Assembly (NCBI GenBank): GCA_019306065.1
Contig: JAFDMF010000002.1
Span: 118,297 to 182,296, forward strand
Direction of reading: 5' to 3'
DNA from: Deltaproteobacteria bacterium
GTDB lineage: Bacteria > Desulfobacterota > Desulfobacteria > Desulfobacterales > JAFDMD01
DNA: 64,000 nucleotides
Shown here: positions 16,643-25,726 of the stretch, piece by piece
Position numbering within the stretch: position 1 is the stretch's first letter
How the letters are laid out: each line of letters opens with the position of its first letter
Position numbers and translations under genes: made by a program
Notes under the pieces: generated by a model
Database searches by the model: none
What the model was told of the DNA's origin: nothing
Seen by the model: only the letters and a program-made list of their open reading frames with translations

Positions 16643-18229
16643 GTGAAATTGAAAAAGCGCCAAAGAATATATTTATATCTTTTTTTATGTTTAATATTAT
16701 TTCCATATACCGCATTATGCGATAATTCTATATCCGATATTGAAGAAAGTATCAAAAAAGCCCTTGAGATAAGCAAAAGCATAGATGATGAAATAAATAA
16801 CTATCTTAAAATAGAAAACCTAAAAGATAAAAGCGCCGCGGATATTCAAAATAAGATTAAAAATACCGAAAAAATAGATAAAAGCATAAAAAAAACGGAT
16901 AATGCCAAAAGACATAAAGAGGCTGAACTACCGAAAAAAACTTTTGTAAAAAATCCGAAAATATCTCAAACCGATAAAATCAATACGGATAAAGAGCGGA
17001 TAATAAAAAACGATATTAATGCAAGCGCTACGCTGAACTTAGACCATGTGATAAAAAAAACGATAGAAGCCAGTCTTAAAATAAAATCGGCTCAAGAAGA
17101 AACAAAAGCGGCAGACGCTGTATTGTTTTCTCAAAAAACAAAATTTTTGCCTTCCGTATCCGGAGGTTATAAATATACCTATAATGACGAAGCGCGGGCA
17201 GGGGAAAATTTAAAGGAACAATCTACTTTATCCGCTACTGTTTCACAGCCTATATTGACAGGCTTTTTGCTTAAAAATCAGCATAGGATAGCGGATTATG
17301 CTTTAAAAAACACCGAGTTTAATTTACAGCTTATAAGAGAGGAGGTTGTCTTAGATGCAAAAGAGAAATATTTTTCTATATTAAAAGCCGAAAAACTTTA
17401 TTCTGTAGCAAAAGATACTGTGGAACAGATAACCTCCCATAAAAACGTAAGTGAAAACTTTTATAATGTAGGGATGGTTCCTTTAAACTATTTTTTAAAA
17501 GCGGAAGTTCGCCTTGCCAATGCAAAACAGATGTTGATAAGCGTGGAAAATAATCTTGAAATTGCAAAAATCGCTTTTAATACTCTTCTGCGCAGACCTG
17601 TAGATACGCCTGTAATTCTATCGGACGTAGAAAATTATACCCCTTTTGACCGAAATTTTGATTCTTGCTTAAAAAGCGCGAAAAAAAATAGAATCGAACT
17701 AAAAATTGCCGATATAGGCATAAGAATAGCCGAATCGTCAGTAAGACTTGCAGAAGGGGGGGGATATCCGTCTGTGTCTATTAACGGAAATTTCTATAAA
17801 ATCGGCAAAGATTGGAATGCGCGGCAGGCTGCCGGAATAGATCCTAACAGATGGGACATAACCGCTTTGGCGTCTTGGGAATTATTTGACTGGGGCAAAA
17901 CATATTTTGAAAGAAAAGAAAAAAAACATTATGTTAAGATAGCGAAAAATCAGAAAGAGGAGTTGGAAGATCAGATATTAATTGAGGTAAAATCCTATTT
18001 TTTGAAAGTTAAGGAGGCTGAAATTAATATAAAAACCTCTGGTAAAGCCGTAGAGCAGGCAAAAGAAAATTTTAGAATAAATAAAGAGCAGTATAAAGAG
18101 CAAATGGCTACCTCCACGGATGTGCTTGACGCTCAGACCCTTTTAACCGAAACAATGACAAACTATTATAATGCTCTTTATAATTTTAGCATATCAAAAT
18201 CCCGTTTGGAAAAAGCTATGGGATTATAG
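16643..18229 (+). CDS. TolC-family outer membrane efflux protein
   Basis: A 528-residue outer-membrane channel protein with a signal peptide ending near TALCD and a Lys-rich linker (about 28-135) not typical of TolC. Two OEP repeats follow, with LPSVSGGYKYTY, SATVSQPILTG, YPSVSINGNF and a C-terminal YKEQMATSTDVLDAQTLL. The partner pump is not in the window except for the FtsE-like ATPase that follows after 10 bp. GTG at 16643 is 2 bp after AGGAG; the in-frame TTG at 16649 has better spacing (8 bp) and is probably the true start. Confidence 0.88.
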   Translation: MKLKKRQRIYLYLFLCLILFPYTALCDNSISDIEESIKKALEISKSIDDEINNYLKIENLKDKSAADIQNKIKNTEKIDKSIKKTDNAKRHKEAELPKKTFVKNPKISQTDKINTDKERIIKNDINASATLNLDHVIKKTIEASLKIKSAQEETKAADAVLFSQKTKFLPSVSGGYKYTYNDEARAGENLKEQSTLSATVSQPILTGFLLKNQHRIADYALKNTEFNLQLIREEVVLDAKEKYFSILKAEKLYSVAKDTVEQITSHKNVSENFYNVGMVPLNYFLKAEVRLANAKQMLISVENNLEIAKIAFNTLLRRPVDTPVILSDVENYTPFDRNFDSCLKSAKKNRIELKIADIGIRIAESSVRLAEGGGYPSVSINGNFYKIGKDWNARQAAGIDPNRWDITALASWELFDWGKTYFERKEKKHYVKIAKNQKEELEDQILIEVKSYFLKVKEAEINIKTSGKAVEQAKENFRINKEQYKEQMATSTDVLDAQTLLTETMTNYYNALYNFSISKSRLEKAMGL

Positions 18230-18239
18230 GATGTAAAAA

Positions 18240-18929
18240 ATGATAACGGAAAATTTCAAAGGCGCCATAATTAATATGTTTCGCATCCATAAAAGATACG
18301 GAGCAAAATATGCGCTTAAAGATATTAATCTTGAAATCAAAAGAAACGAATTTGTTTATATAACAGGACCTTCTGGCGCGGGTAAAACCACTCTTTTAAA
18401 ACTTCTCTATTTAAAAGAGCAGGTTTCAGAAGGGCATATTTTAATAGACGGTATGAATCTGGCAAGAATGAATCGTAAGCAGATAACCGGGTTAAGAAGA
18501 AAAATAGGAATTATCTTTCAGGATTTCAAACTTATACCTACAAGCACCATCTTTGATAATGTATCTTTAGTTCTTAGAGCCTCGGGAATGAATAAAAGCC
18601 TAATTAATAAAAAAGTAAAATTTTTACTGAGAATTGTAGGCTTGAGAGATAAAAATTCGGCGTATCCGTTAAGCCTTTCCGGAGGAGAACAGCAAAGAGC
18701 GGCGGTAGCGAGAGCCGTAGCGGCAAATCCTGCAATTATCATAGCGGACGAGCCTACGGGAAGCCTCGATGAAAATTCGGCAGCATTGATACTTAAGCTT
18801 TTGAACGAATTTAATGCAAGAGGCGCGGCTGTTATTCTTGCTACCCACGATAAAGGCATAATAAAAGGCGGTGATAAAAACAGAAGACGCATACATCTTG
18901 AAAACGGACAAATAACAGCCGATCAATAA
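18240..18929 (+). CDS. FtsE-like ABC transporter ATPase
   Basis: This 229-residue soluble ATPase has Walker A GPSGAGKTT, the FtsE-like GIIFQDFKLIPTSTIFDNV segment, signature LSGGEQQR and Walker B IIIADEPTGSLD. FtsE usually pairs with FtsX in septum and peptidoglycan-hydrolase control, and LolD/MacB ATPases are close relatives. No FtsX- or MacB-type permease is adjacent. The neighbour upstream is a TolC-like channel, so a role in an export system is also possible. GGATGTAAAAA precedes the ATG; Met13 is an alternative start. Confidence 0.75.
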   Translation: MITENFKGAIINMFRIHKRYGAKYALKDINLEIKRNEFVYITGPSGAGKTTLLKLLYLKEQVSEGHILIDGMNLARMNRKQITGLRRKIGIIFQDFKLIPTSTIFDNVSLVLRASGMNKSLINKKVKFLLRIVGLRDKNSAYPLSLSGGEQQRAAVARAVAANPAIIIADEPTGSLDENSAALILKLLNEFNARGAAVILATHDKGIIKGGDKNRRRIHLENGQITADQ

Positions 18930-18965
18930 ACTGTTAATCACAAGCATAATAAAATAAAAACTGTC

Positions 18966-18994
18966 TTGACAATATCTTATAATTTTATTATTTT
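18966..18994 (+). promoter_or_regulatory. Candidate promoter for tandem secreted-protein genes
   Basis: TTGACA at 18966-18971 with a 17-bp spacer leads to TATTTT at 18989-18994, 74 bp before the ATG of the next gene. The -35 is perfect and the -10 poor in an AT-rich background. Confidence 0.35.
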
Positions 18995-19067
18995 TTAATA
19001 ATATATGTTACATAATTCTCAATTTATAAGACAGGCTGTATCTTCGAAATAAAAAAGGCTCAGTTAA

Positions 19068-20357
19068 ATGAAGATTAAAAAAATAATATATATTTTGACT
19101 ATGGTTATTTTGCTCGTTTATCTTAATCAAAAATATATGTATTGCTTTGAAACCAACAAAAAGATCACATTCCAATCAAGCGTAGAAATCGGACCAGAAG
19201 GACAAAGTTATATTTTGCCTAATAAAAAAGGGTTTCCGGGGGAAACCCTTCAAATGAGTGGTAATAATCAGAAAATGATATGGGCGGCGCTGCCGCCGCT
19301 TAATCCCGCAACTACGCCGTTTGATATTTCCGAACCGTTTTTAAGAACAAAAGATAAATGCCCATCAGATACTCTATTTCTACCCATTTTACTATCCGAT
19401 TTTGATGGATCGGTAAGAGATATATTGACTGGAGAAATATTATCTGAAGGCGAAACAAGCTCAACAGAAAACAACGAAACAAACGTGCGAGGTTATTGTA
19501 TAGTAACCGATAATGGAAAATGGGGGGAGGACGAGAATGGAAAAGGAGTTTTATCGGACTGGGTTTGGGAACCCGAATCCTCTTTTTATTGCCTTGAAAA
19601 GTATCAGGCGTATAATATGCCGCTTACTTTTATATGGCCCCGCTTATATCCGGTGATTGACGGTAGAGAGGATCTGGACTTAGACGGAGATGAAAAGCGC
19701 GGGTATATTGGACATTTTTCGTGGAAGGATATACAAACTATAGAAAATTTTTTTCACGCCATAGAATTAAAAATGCTTTATTCTAACATGATAGACACAT
19801 ATTATTCAGCAACACAGAAAGGCTATATCTTTTGGGATAAGAATTCGCGCGAGAGCAGCAGCGGCAATACAGCATATTTCACGCAATACCCTCCCATGAA
19901 AGCGATGTTTATGGTTACTTCGCGATGGGAATGGAAAGATGACTTTGATGGCTTTAATGAAACTGTTAATGAGTATGCTAAAAATCATATGAACCCGAAT
20001 CAGTATTTCTTAGCCTCAGACGTAAGAACAGACGCAAACGCTACCTTTTTTAATACCTACGTGCATGGCCCTTATGCGAATACCCTTTATTATTATGACA
20101 CAGGTGATCATAGTTCCGAGCAGTTCGCAGTAAATAAGTGTAGAATTATACACGCGACTATAATAGCGCCATTTTACTCTCCGGAAAAACACGAGGACAT
20201 AAAATTTACACGTATCGGCACGAAGTTTTGTAATGTTTTCTACAATCAAAGTGTGGAAAATTGCTTATATGCCTCTTGCGACAATACCTCTTGCGACAAG
20301 ACGAAAGCAAGCGCGTTTTTCGGTTGGGCGTCGGCTAAGGTACTATGTTTCAGATAA
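19068..20357 (+). CDS. Secreted protein of unknown function, paralogue 1
   Basis: A 429-residue exported protein with a hydrophobic signal (about 5-26). It shares a plan with the next gene: FETNKKITFQSSVEIG, GQSYILPNK, GFPGETLQ followed by MIWAALPP, then a KCPSDTLFLP block, GYC, FYCLEKY and a final VLCFR. The PG(E/Q)xL...W pattern recalls the collar-like end of phage tail-fibre and cell-surface proteins. Several cysteines match between the two paralogues, suggesting disulfides outside the cytoplasm. The middle (about 190-400), rich in Tyr/Trp/Asp, is not shared and may be the variable binding part. Function is unknown. Confidence 0.75.
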   Translation: MKIKKIIYILTMVILLVYLNQKYMYCFETNKKITFQSSVEIGPEGQSYILPNKKGFPGETLQMSGNNQKMIWAALPPLNPATTPFDISEPFLRTKDKCPSDTLFLPILLSDFDGSVRDILTGEILSEGETSSTENNETNVRGYCIVTDNGKWGEDENGKGVLSDWVWEPESSFYCLEKYQAYNMPLTFIWPRLYPVIDGREDLDLDGDEKRGYIGHFSWKDIQTIENFFHAIELKMLYSNMIDTYYSATQKGYIFWDKNSRESSSGNTAYFTQYPPMKAMFMVTSRWEWKDDFDGFNETVNEYAKNHMNPNQYFLASDVRTDANATFFNTYVHGPYANTLYYYDTGDHSSEQFAVNKCRIIHATIIAPFYSPEKHEDIKFTRIGTKFCNVFYNQSVENCLYASCDNTSCDKTKASAFFGWASAKVLCFR

Positions 20358-20429
20358 ACATGTTTTTACGCAAAAATTAGAATATAATAAATTTAAGGCA
20401 TAAAAAAGGACAATTATAGTTGTAATTAA

Positions 20430-21374
20430 ATGAAGTTATTAAAAAAAATAATATGTTTATCGGTTATGATTTTATTTATTATTCAGATATATAACAGCAT
20501 AATATACGGGTTTGAAACAAACAATAAAATAATTACTTCTCAAACAGTAGAAATAGGAACCGATGGAGAAAGCTATATCCTACCCGCGTCTATAGGAAAC
20601 CCGGGGCAGGTGTTAATACTTAATCAAAACGGGGAATTGGAATGGCGCGATTTGCCAGCGCCTCCTAATCTTCCTGCCGGTGATGTAGTTGTTTATCCAT
20701 ATTTAAAAACAGAAAACGAATGTCCGCCCAACACCTGTTTTTTACCTACAAGACGTAGAGAAGGCAAGATAGCAAAAGGCTATTGTATGGCGACAAACGT
20801 TCCTAATACAGATCCGCTTCACTGCACCGATGACCAATGGGCTGGCGTATTCTCCGATGGATTAACATTAGTAGACAGCCTATTTTATTGTGAAAAAACC
20901 TACGGAGAAGGCGCAGTTATGCCCACTACTAATTTTTTGTGGCCGGATCTCGCTTACCTGTTAGAGCCTCCTCGAGTTGTAAAAGGTATTAGTAAATACT
21001 TGGAGCATTTTACCGAGGACGATAACAATTCCATTCAAAAGTTTGAAAAAAATTTAAGACTTGATATCTCTTACGTAAACAAGGATGGTATGCGCTTGCG
21101 TAATGATAGAGATTTCGATGCCAGCCAGATGCATAAAGGAATATTAACCAGAGAGCTCAATACTTATCTTCAGGGTTGTCTTTTCGCTACGGTTTTACTA
21201 CATCCATATTATCCAGATGCAAACCTTTCAGACATAAGCTTTTATCTTCACCACTCACGCGAGCCTACCCCATATATTCTAGGCCATATCCCTGTAAATA
21301 CGAAGCATGGCGTTGTAAGTGATGAGCGAGGGACAAGGAATATGAGCCGATTTAGAATATTATGTATAAGATAA
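20430..21374 (+). CDS. Secreted protein of unknown function, paralogue 2
   Basis: This 314-residue exported protein is the tandem paralogue of the gene 72 bp upstream. After the signal it has FETNNKIITSQTVEIG, GESYILPASIGNPGQ, then LILNQNGELEWRDLP, the same collar-like pattern. Conserved later blocks are ECPPNTCFLP, KGYCMATN, FYCEKTYG and a terminal RILCIR. It lacks about 115 residues of the other's central region. Its stop is immediately before the cobalamin riboswitch, so it ends that transcription unit. No ribosome site is obvious. Confidence 0.75.
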   Translation: MKLLKKIICLSVMILFIIQIYNSIIYGFETNNKIITSQTVEIGTDGESYILPASIGNPGQVLILNQNGELEWRDLPAPPNLPAGDVVVYPYLKTENECPPNTCFLPTRRREGKIAKGYCMATNVPNTDPLHCTDDQWAGVFSDGLTLVDSLFYCEKTYGEGAVMPTTNFLWPDLAYLLEPPRVVKGISKYLEHFTEDDNNSIQKFEKNLRLDISYVNKDGMRLRNDRDFDASQMHKGILTRELNTYLQGCLFATVLLHPYYPDANLSDISFYLHHSREPTPYILGHIPVNTKHGVVSDERGTRNMSRFRILCIR

Positions 21375-21377
21375 AAA

Positions 21378-21541
21378 AAAGCTAAGGCGTTTTATAACTT
21401 AATAGGGAATTCCGTTAAAATCGGATACGGGCCCCCCGCTGTAAGCGTGGACCAACGCTGTAATATGCCACTGTCTTTTTGACGGGAAGGCGCAGCCGAC
21501 CGGGATGATACGCAAGTCAGAAGACCTGCCTAAAAGCTTTA
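21378..21541 (+). promoter_or_regulatory. Cobalamin (B12) riboswitch
   Basis: Hallmark blocks occur in order: AATAGGGAA, CGGATACGGGCC, CCCGCTGTAAGC, GCCACTG, GACGGGAAGGCGC, then ATGATACGCAAGTCAGAAGA and CCTGCC. AAGCTAAGGC (from 21379) can pair with GCCTAAAAGCTT as P1. It precedes a TonB receptor, the classic regulon. Bound adenosylcobalamin should switch expression off through the terminator just downstream. Confidence 0.95.
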
Positions 21542-21569
21542 ATATATACAATTTTGAAGATAAAAAGGG

Positions 21570-21606
21570 AAGCTTCGAATTGGTTATGCGGTTCGAAGCT
21601 TTTTTA
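21570..21606 (+). terminator. Riboswitch expression-platform terminator
   Basis: AAGCTTCGAA (21570-21579) and TTCGAAGCTT (21592-21601) form a perfect 10-bp stem with a 12-nt loop, followed by a T-run. It lies between the cobalamin aptamer and the receptor gene, and the left arm could pair with an upstream AAGCTT as antiterminator. Confidence 0.88.
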
Positions 21607-21648
21607 GCTATTATCGAACCGAACAATCTTTTTGATTAGGAGGTTTGA

Positions 21649-23631
21649 ATGAAAAAAAAATATTATATTTCAATCTGCTTTTTTTTATCCCTTTTGCCTT
21701 TATCCCATTCCAATGCTCAAGAAAAAATCCTAATGGATGAAATAACGGTTACCGCGGCAAGAGATAAAGAATCAATACATAAAATACCTGCAAACATTAC
21801 GCTAATAACCCAAGAACAGATCAAAAAATCATCCGAAACTACAATTCCTGATATACTAAAACGGTATGCGGGCATCCATTTCAGATCATATTCCGGCAAT
21901 TCCTCTCAGGCGCAGATAGACCTACGCGGTTTCGGAGGGGATAACCCTTTTGGGAAAACCCTTATACTTTTAAACGGCAAAAGATTAAACAGACCCGATA
22001 TGTCTTTCGTTAACTGGCTTCAAATACCGGTCCAGCAAATACAACGCATAGAAGTTGTAAGAGGCGGAGCATCCGTTTTATACGGAGATTCGGCTATTGC
22101 CGGAGTAATCAACATCATAACAAAAAAAGGAGATAAAAATCTAAAAACCGAACTGGCTTTAACCGTAGGCTCCGATAATACCCACATTGAAAAAGCAGGA
22201 ATAACAGGCTCTGCCGGAAACCTTTCTTTTGCCGCGAATGCTCAAAACTATGATACCGACGGATGGCGAAACAGAAGCGCATTCTCTTTAATAGGCGGAG
22301 GCTTAAATCTAACATACAACTTCGACACGGTTACCGCATCAACAGACATTTCTTACTCTCAAACCGAATACGAAATGCCAGGTCCCCTTACAAAAGCCGA
22401 AATAGAGGCAAATCCGAGACAATATGGCAATCCCGAAGACAGCGCGACCGATGAATCCTTAAACTTAGATGCCTCGCTTCAAAAAATAACCGAACAATAC
22501 GGAGACATAGAATTAAAACTTGTATATAATTACAATCTAATCACTGCGGATATGGCATCTTATTTATCTTTTAATAAAAAAAGAATAGACACAATAGGAA
22601 TACTTCCCAAATATGTCCTTGATAAAAAAATATTCGGATTTCAAAATAAATTCGTTACGGGCTTTGATATTTATTATACTACTTTATCTCAAAATAAATA
22701 TGCCGATAAAGAACGGACAAACAAAACCCATAAAGCCAAACTGGAGAAAAAAAGTTTGGGCTGGTATTTTAAAAACGATCTGAACATAAAAAAAGACCTC
22801 ATATTAGGATTCGGCTTTAGAACCGAAAAAGCCTCTGTAAAAGGAAAAGAGATCGAGCTTACTTCTGATACACAAATATTTAACGGCAAAACAGATCATC
22901 ATTCCAACCTGTTTGATATAAGCATAACAAAACTTTTCGGAGCAAAAACAAAGCTTTTTGGAAAATTTTCAACCCTATACAGATACCCTTTTTTAGACGA
23001 ACAAGCCTTTTATTACGGCTTTCAAGGCAGCGATAAATTTCTTACGGAATTAAAACCTGAAAAAGGAGAAAGCTATGAAATAGGCGGCTCTTATTCTGTA
23101 TTTCAAAAACTTAATACCGGAATTACTCTGTTTAACATAAACATGGAAGACGAAATTTTTTACGACAAGACGAGCTATGAAAATAAAAACGCCGGCAAGA
23201 CAAAACATAAAGGAATAGAATTATTTATTTCATACGATATAAACAAAAAGCTTAAATTTTATTCCAACTGGACATACCATAAAGCTACTTATGAAAATGG
23301 AAAAAATAAAGGAAAAGAGCTTCCTATGGTTCCGAATTATAAAGGCAATGCCGCAATCGAAATAAAACTTCCTTACAATATACATTTGACGCCTCAAGTA
23401 GAATATACGGGAAGTTCATACACAGACTCTGTTACTAATACCAAACTACTTGATAGTTATACAATATACGGCATATCTTTAAGATACGAACCACAGGATA
23501 AAAATCTAACCGCATTTATAAACATAGAAAACATATTTGATAAAAGATATTCTACTATGGGTTATGGGAAAAACAGTTTTTATCCCGGCGCAGGACGCGG
23601 AGTTAATGCGGGAATCACCTTTAACTTTTAA
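21649..23631 (+). CDS. btuB: TonB-dependent cobalamin receptor (BtuB-type)
   Basis: A 660-residue outer-membrane receptor. The signal peptide ends at SNAQE and the TonB box is DEITVTAAR. The plug domain (about 45-165) contains DLRGFGGDNPFGKTLILLNG and RGGASVLYGDSAIAGVINI. A 22-strand-type barrel follows and ends AGITFNF with the terminal Phe. The riboswitch upstream and BtuF/BtuC downstream point to a vitamin B12 or other corrinoid ligand. TAGGAGG lies just before the ATG. Confidence 0.92.
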   Translation: MKKKYYISICFFLSLLPLSHSNAQEKILMDEITVTAARDKESIHKIPANITLITQEQIKKSSETTIPDILKRYAGIHFRSYSGNSSQAQIDLRGFGGDNPFGKTLILLNGKRLNRPDMSFVNWLQIPVQQIQRIEVVRGGASVLYGDSAIAGVINIITKKGDKNLKTELALTVGSDNTHIEKAGITGSAGNLSFAANAQNYDTDGWRNRSAFSLIGGGLNLTYNFDTVTASTDISYSQTEYEMPGPLTKAEIEANPRQYGNPEDSATDESLNLDASLQKITEQYGDIELKLVYNYNLITADMASYLSFNKKRIDTIGILPKYVLDKKIFGFQNKFVTGFDIYYTTLSQNKYADKERTNKTHKAKLEKKSLGWYFKNDLNIKKDLILGFGFRTEKASVKGKEIELTSDTQIFNGKTDHHSNLFDISITKLFGAKTKLFGKFSTLYRYPFLDEQAFYYGFQGSDKFLTELKPEKGESYEIGGSYSVFQKLNTGITLFNINMEDEIFYDKTSYENKNAGKTKHKGIELFISYDINKKLKFYSNWTYHKATYENGKNKGKELPMVPNYKGNAAIEIKLPYNIHLTPQVEYTGSSYTDSVTNTKLLDSYTIYGISLRYEPQDKNLTAFINIENIFDKRYSTMGYGKNSFYPGAGRGVNAGITFNF

Positions 23632-23647
23632 CGGGTAAAATGGGAAA

Positions 23648-24253
23648 ATGATGCTAACTATAATAAAACAAAGCGGAATAATAATATATCCGCTTATACT
23701 TTGCTCCGTAATATCTCTTACCGTAATAATAGAGCGGGTATTCTTTTGGATAAGCCTAAAAAAAAAACAAGACCCGATTTTAAGAGACCAAATATTTCAA
23801 TCTTGCAAAAAACGAGATTGGGATAATATAAAAAAAACAACAACAAGCAAAGATCATGTAATAAGAATACTCATATCCGGTATAGTTCATAAAAATTTTT
23901 CCTTATCCAAAGCAATGGAAGCGGCTACCGCCGAAGAAATAAAAAAAATGCGCAAATATATGAATATAGTAGATACAATAATTACGGCAGCCCCCCTGCT
24001 CGGCATACTCGGAACAGTTACAGGCATAATAGCATCCTTTAGCGCGATAAGCTCGGCGGGCATAGACCGCCCCGATGTTGTAAGCGCCGGCATAGCTCAG
24101 GCATTAATCACAACCGCAACCGGACTTGTTATAGCGCTATTTTCTCTGTTTTTTTACAATTTTTTTAATACCCAAATAGAAAATGCAGTATCAAACATAG
24201 AAAGCTATACTACAAGTTTAGAAGTTCTGTTTGAAAAAGAAAAAATAGTATAA
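23648..24253 (+). CDS. exbB: TonB-system proton channel protein ExbB
   Basis: A 201-residue MotA/TolQ/ExbB family membrane protein with three helices (about 8-28, 106-128, 145-170). The AAPLLGILGTVTGIIASF and TTATGLVIALFSLFFYN segments of the channel are intact. It uses proton motive force with ExbD to energise TonB. It follows the receptor gene by 16 bp. Two ATGs are adjacent at the start. Confidence 0.92.
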   Translation: MMLTIIKQSGIIIYPLILCSVISLTVIIERVFFWISLKKKQDPILRDQIFQSCKKRDWDNIKKTTTSKDHVIRILISGIVHKNFSLSKAMEAATAEEIKKMRKYMNIVDTIITAAPLLGILGTVTGIIASFSAISSAGIDRPDVVSAGIAQALITTATGLVIALFSLFFYNFFNTQIENAVSNIESYTTSLEVLFEKEKIV

Positions 24254-24305
24254 AATACCCGTAATTACAATTAGATATAACAAGATAGGATTATAAAAAG
24301 TCAAA

Positions 24306-24478
24306 CTAAATAATAAAAGGATTGCTCGCTTTGCTCGACAGGACAAGCTTTTTATTTTGGCAGACGTTTTTTGCCAACGAATGCCTTTTTTACCGTGCAA
24401 TTTCGACAAGCGCGGCGAGGAAAAATTACATAATTGTCTGACCTGTAGAGACGTTGCATGCAACGTCTCTACTTTGTA
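24306..24478 (+). repeat. Families D and A inserted between exbB and exbD
   Basis: AAAGGATTGCTCGCTTTGCT to TTTCGACAAGCGCGGCGAGG (24306-24440) is family D. A 28-bp perfect palindrome around GACGTTGCATGCAACGTC (24445-24472) is family A, followed by TTTGTATCTT. The 247-bp gap has no gene, and the repeats separate two genes that normally abut. Confidence 0.8.
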
Positions 24479-24500
24479 TCTTCAATAAAATATAAAAAAT

Positions 24501-24908
24501 ATGAGAATCAAGTTAAATAATACAAAAAAAGCAAGAATTGATATAATACCTTTAATAGACGTTATATTCCTTCTGTTAATATTTTTTATATATACAATGC
24601 TTTCAATGTCCGTTCATAAAGGAATTGAATTAAACCTTCCGAAATCTGCCTTTACTCAGTCGGTTGAAAAAGAGAACATATCCATATCAATAAAAAGCGA
24701 TGATACGGTTTATATAAATAAAAAAAAAATCAAATTTACGGAGCTGAAGCGTATATTATCTGAAAAAATAAAAGCGGATAAAGATGCAACAGCCCTTTTA
24801 TTTGCGGATAAAGAGGTAAAATACAGGCTTCTTTTTCAGGTAATAGACAAAATAAAAGAAGCCGGAATAAAAAAAATCTCTCTTCAGGCGGAAGAAAAGG
24901 GAGAATAA
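24501..24908 (+). CDS. exbD: TonB-system protein ExbD
   Basis: A 135-residue protein with a single N-terminal membrane helix carrying the key Asp: IDIIPLIDVIFLLLIFF. A periplasmic domain ends with LLFQVIDKIKEAGIKKISL. It works with ExbB as the TonB motor. There is no ribosome site; the ATG comes at the end of a family A leader (TTTGTATCTTCAATAAAA...). The stop overlaps the tonB start by 1 bp. Confidence 0.92.
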   Translation: MRIKLNNTKKARIDIIPLIDVIFLLLIFFIYTMLSMSVHKGIELNLPKSAFTQSVEKENISISIKSDDTVYINKKKIKFTELKRILSEKIKADKDATALLFADKEVKYRLLFQVIDKIKEAGIKKISLQAEEKGE

Positions 24909-25561
24909 TGAAAATCTTTTTGGCAGGAACCGCCTCCGTAATAATCCATATAATAATATTAACTCTGTTTTTAAAATTATATTACATTCCTAACAAACAT
25001 CTTATAAATAAAAAAAGCAGGATACAAAAAAGTCTGTTACTACTAAATTCCGAATACATTCAAAAAACAAAAATACAAAAAAAAATTGAAAAACCAAAGC
25101 CAAAACCGGAACCTGTAAAACAAAAACTCATAAAAACAGAAAAAAAAAAGCCGAATAATAACTTCAACAATATAAAACCGCCGTCTCAAACTACATATAA
25201 AGCCGAAAATTTTTATTCGGAAAACAGCGGGCAGAAAATAAAAAATACCGCTGCAGATACCGCAGCGGATAACAAAAAAAAATTGAAACAAACCCCGCCT
25301 GTTTATAAAAATACTCCTCCGCCAACTTATCCAAAGCTTGCAAAAAAAAGAGGACATAAAGGGACAACAATTATAGACGCGCTTATAGGCATTAACGGAA
25401 AAATAAAAGAGATAAAAACAAACAACTCTTCGGGATACGAAATATTGGATAACGCAGCGGTTGAAGCGGTAAAAAAATGGCTTTTTATTCCCGCATCCGT
25501 AGGGGATAAAAAAATAGAAATGCGGGTAACAATTCCTATAAAATTTGAGATTACAGATTGA
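24908..25561 (+). CDS. tonB: TonB energy-transducing protein
   Basis: The protein has 217 residues, with an N-terminal anchor (about 5-25) and a Lys/Pro-rich periplasmic spacer (KPKPKPEPVKQK-like). The C-terminal TonB domain contains PPTYPKLAKKRGHKGTT, DALIGINGKIKEI, SSGYEILDNAAVEAVKKW and ends IPIKFEI. It links ExbB/ExbD energy to the receptor. Start overlaps exbD (TAATG), so translation is coupled. Confidence 0.93.
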   Translation: MKIFLAGTASVIIHIIILTLFLKLYYIPNKHLINKKSRIQKSLLLLNSEYIQKTKIQKKIEKPKPKPEPVKQKLIKTEKKKPNNNFNNIKPPSQTTYKAENFYSENSGQKIKNTAADTAADNKKKLKQTPPVYKNTPPPTYPKLAKKRGHKGTTIIDALIGINGKIKEIKTNNSSGYEILDNAAVEAVKKWLFIPASVGDKKIEMRVTIPIKFEITD

Positions 25562-25624
25562 TAAACCCTAAACTTATAATTAAAAATTTGATTTTACCAA
25601 ACAATTTGAGTATGTAATAAAACC

Positions 25625-25652
25625 TTGACAAAAATTACGGACAAAATATAAG
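25625..25652 (+). promoter_or_regulatory. Candidate internal promoter for btuF-btuC
   Basis: TTGACA at 25625-25630 and TATAAG at 25647-25652 are spaced by 16 bp, about 75 bp before the btuF ATG. If active, btuF/btuC would be partly free of the riboswitch. Confidence 0.5.
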
Positions 25653-25726
25653 TCCAGACAAATTTAACATAAATAATAATTTGATTATCTTTTATTTATC
25701 TTTGTTATTATTTTAAATTTTATATT

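Noticed and set aside
18240-18929. Considered as the missing BtuD ATPase
   Set aside because: It has the FtsE/LolD-type QDFKLIP segment, lies upstream of the riboswitch in another transcription unit and is shorter than BtuD/FecE proteins.
24445-24472. Perfect palindrome considered as a regulator operator or terminator
   Set aside because: The same palindrome recurs at unrelated genes across the window with its flanking tail, so it is a dispersed repeat. Regulatory effect is treated separately.
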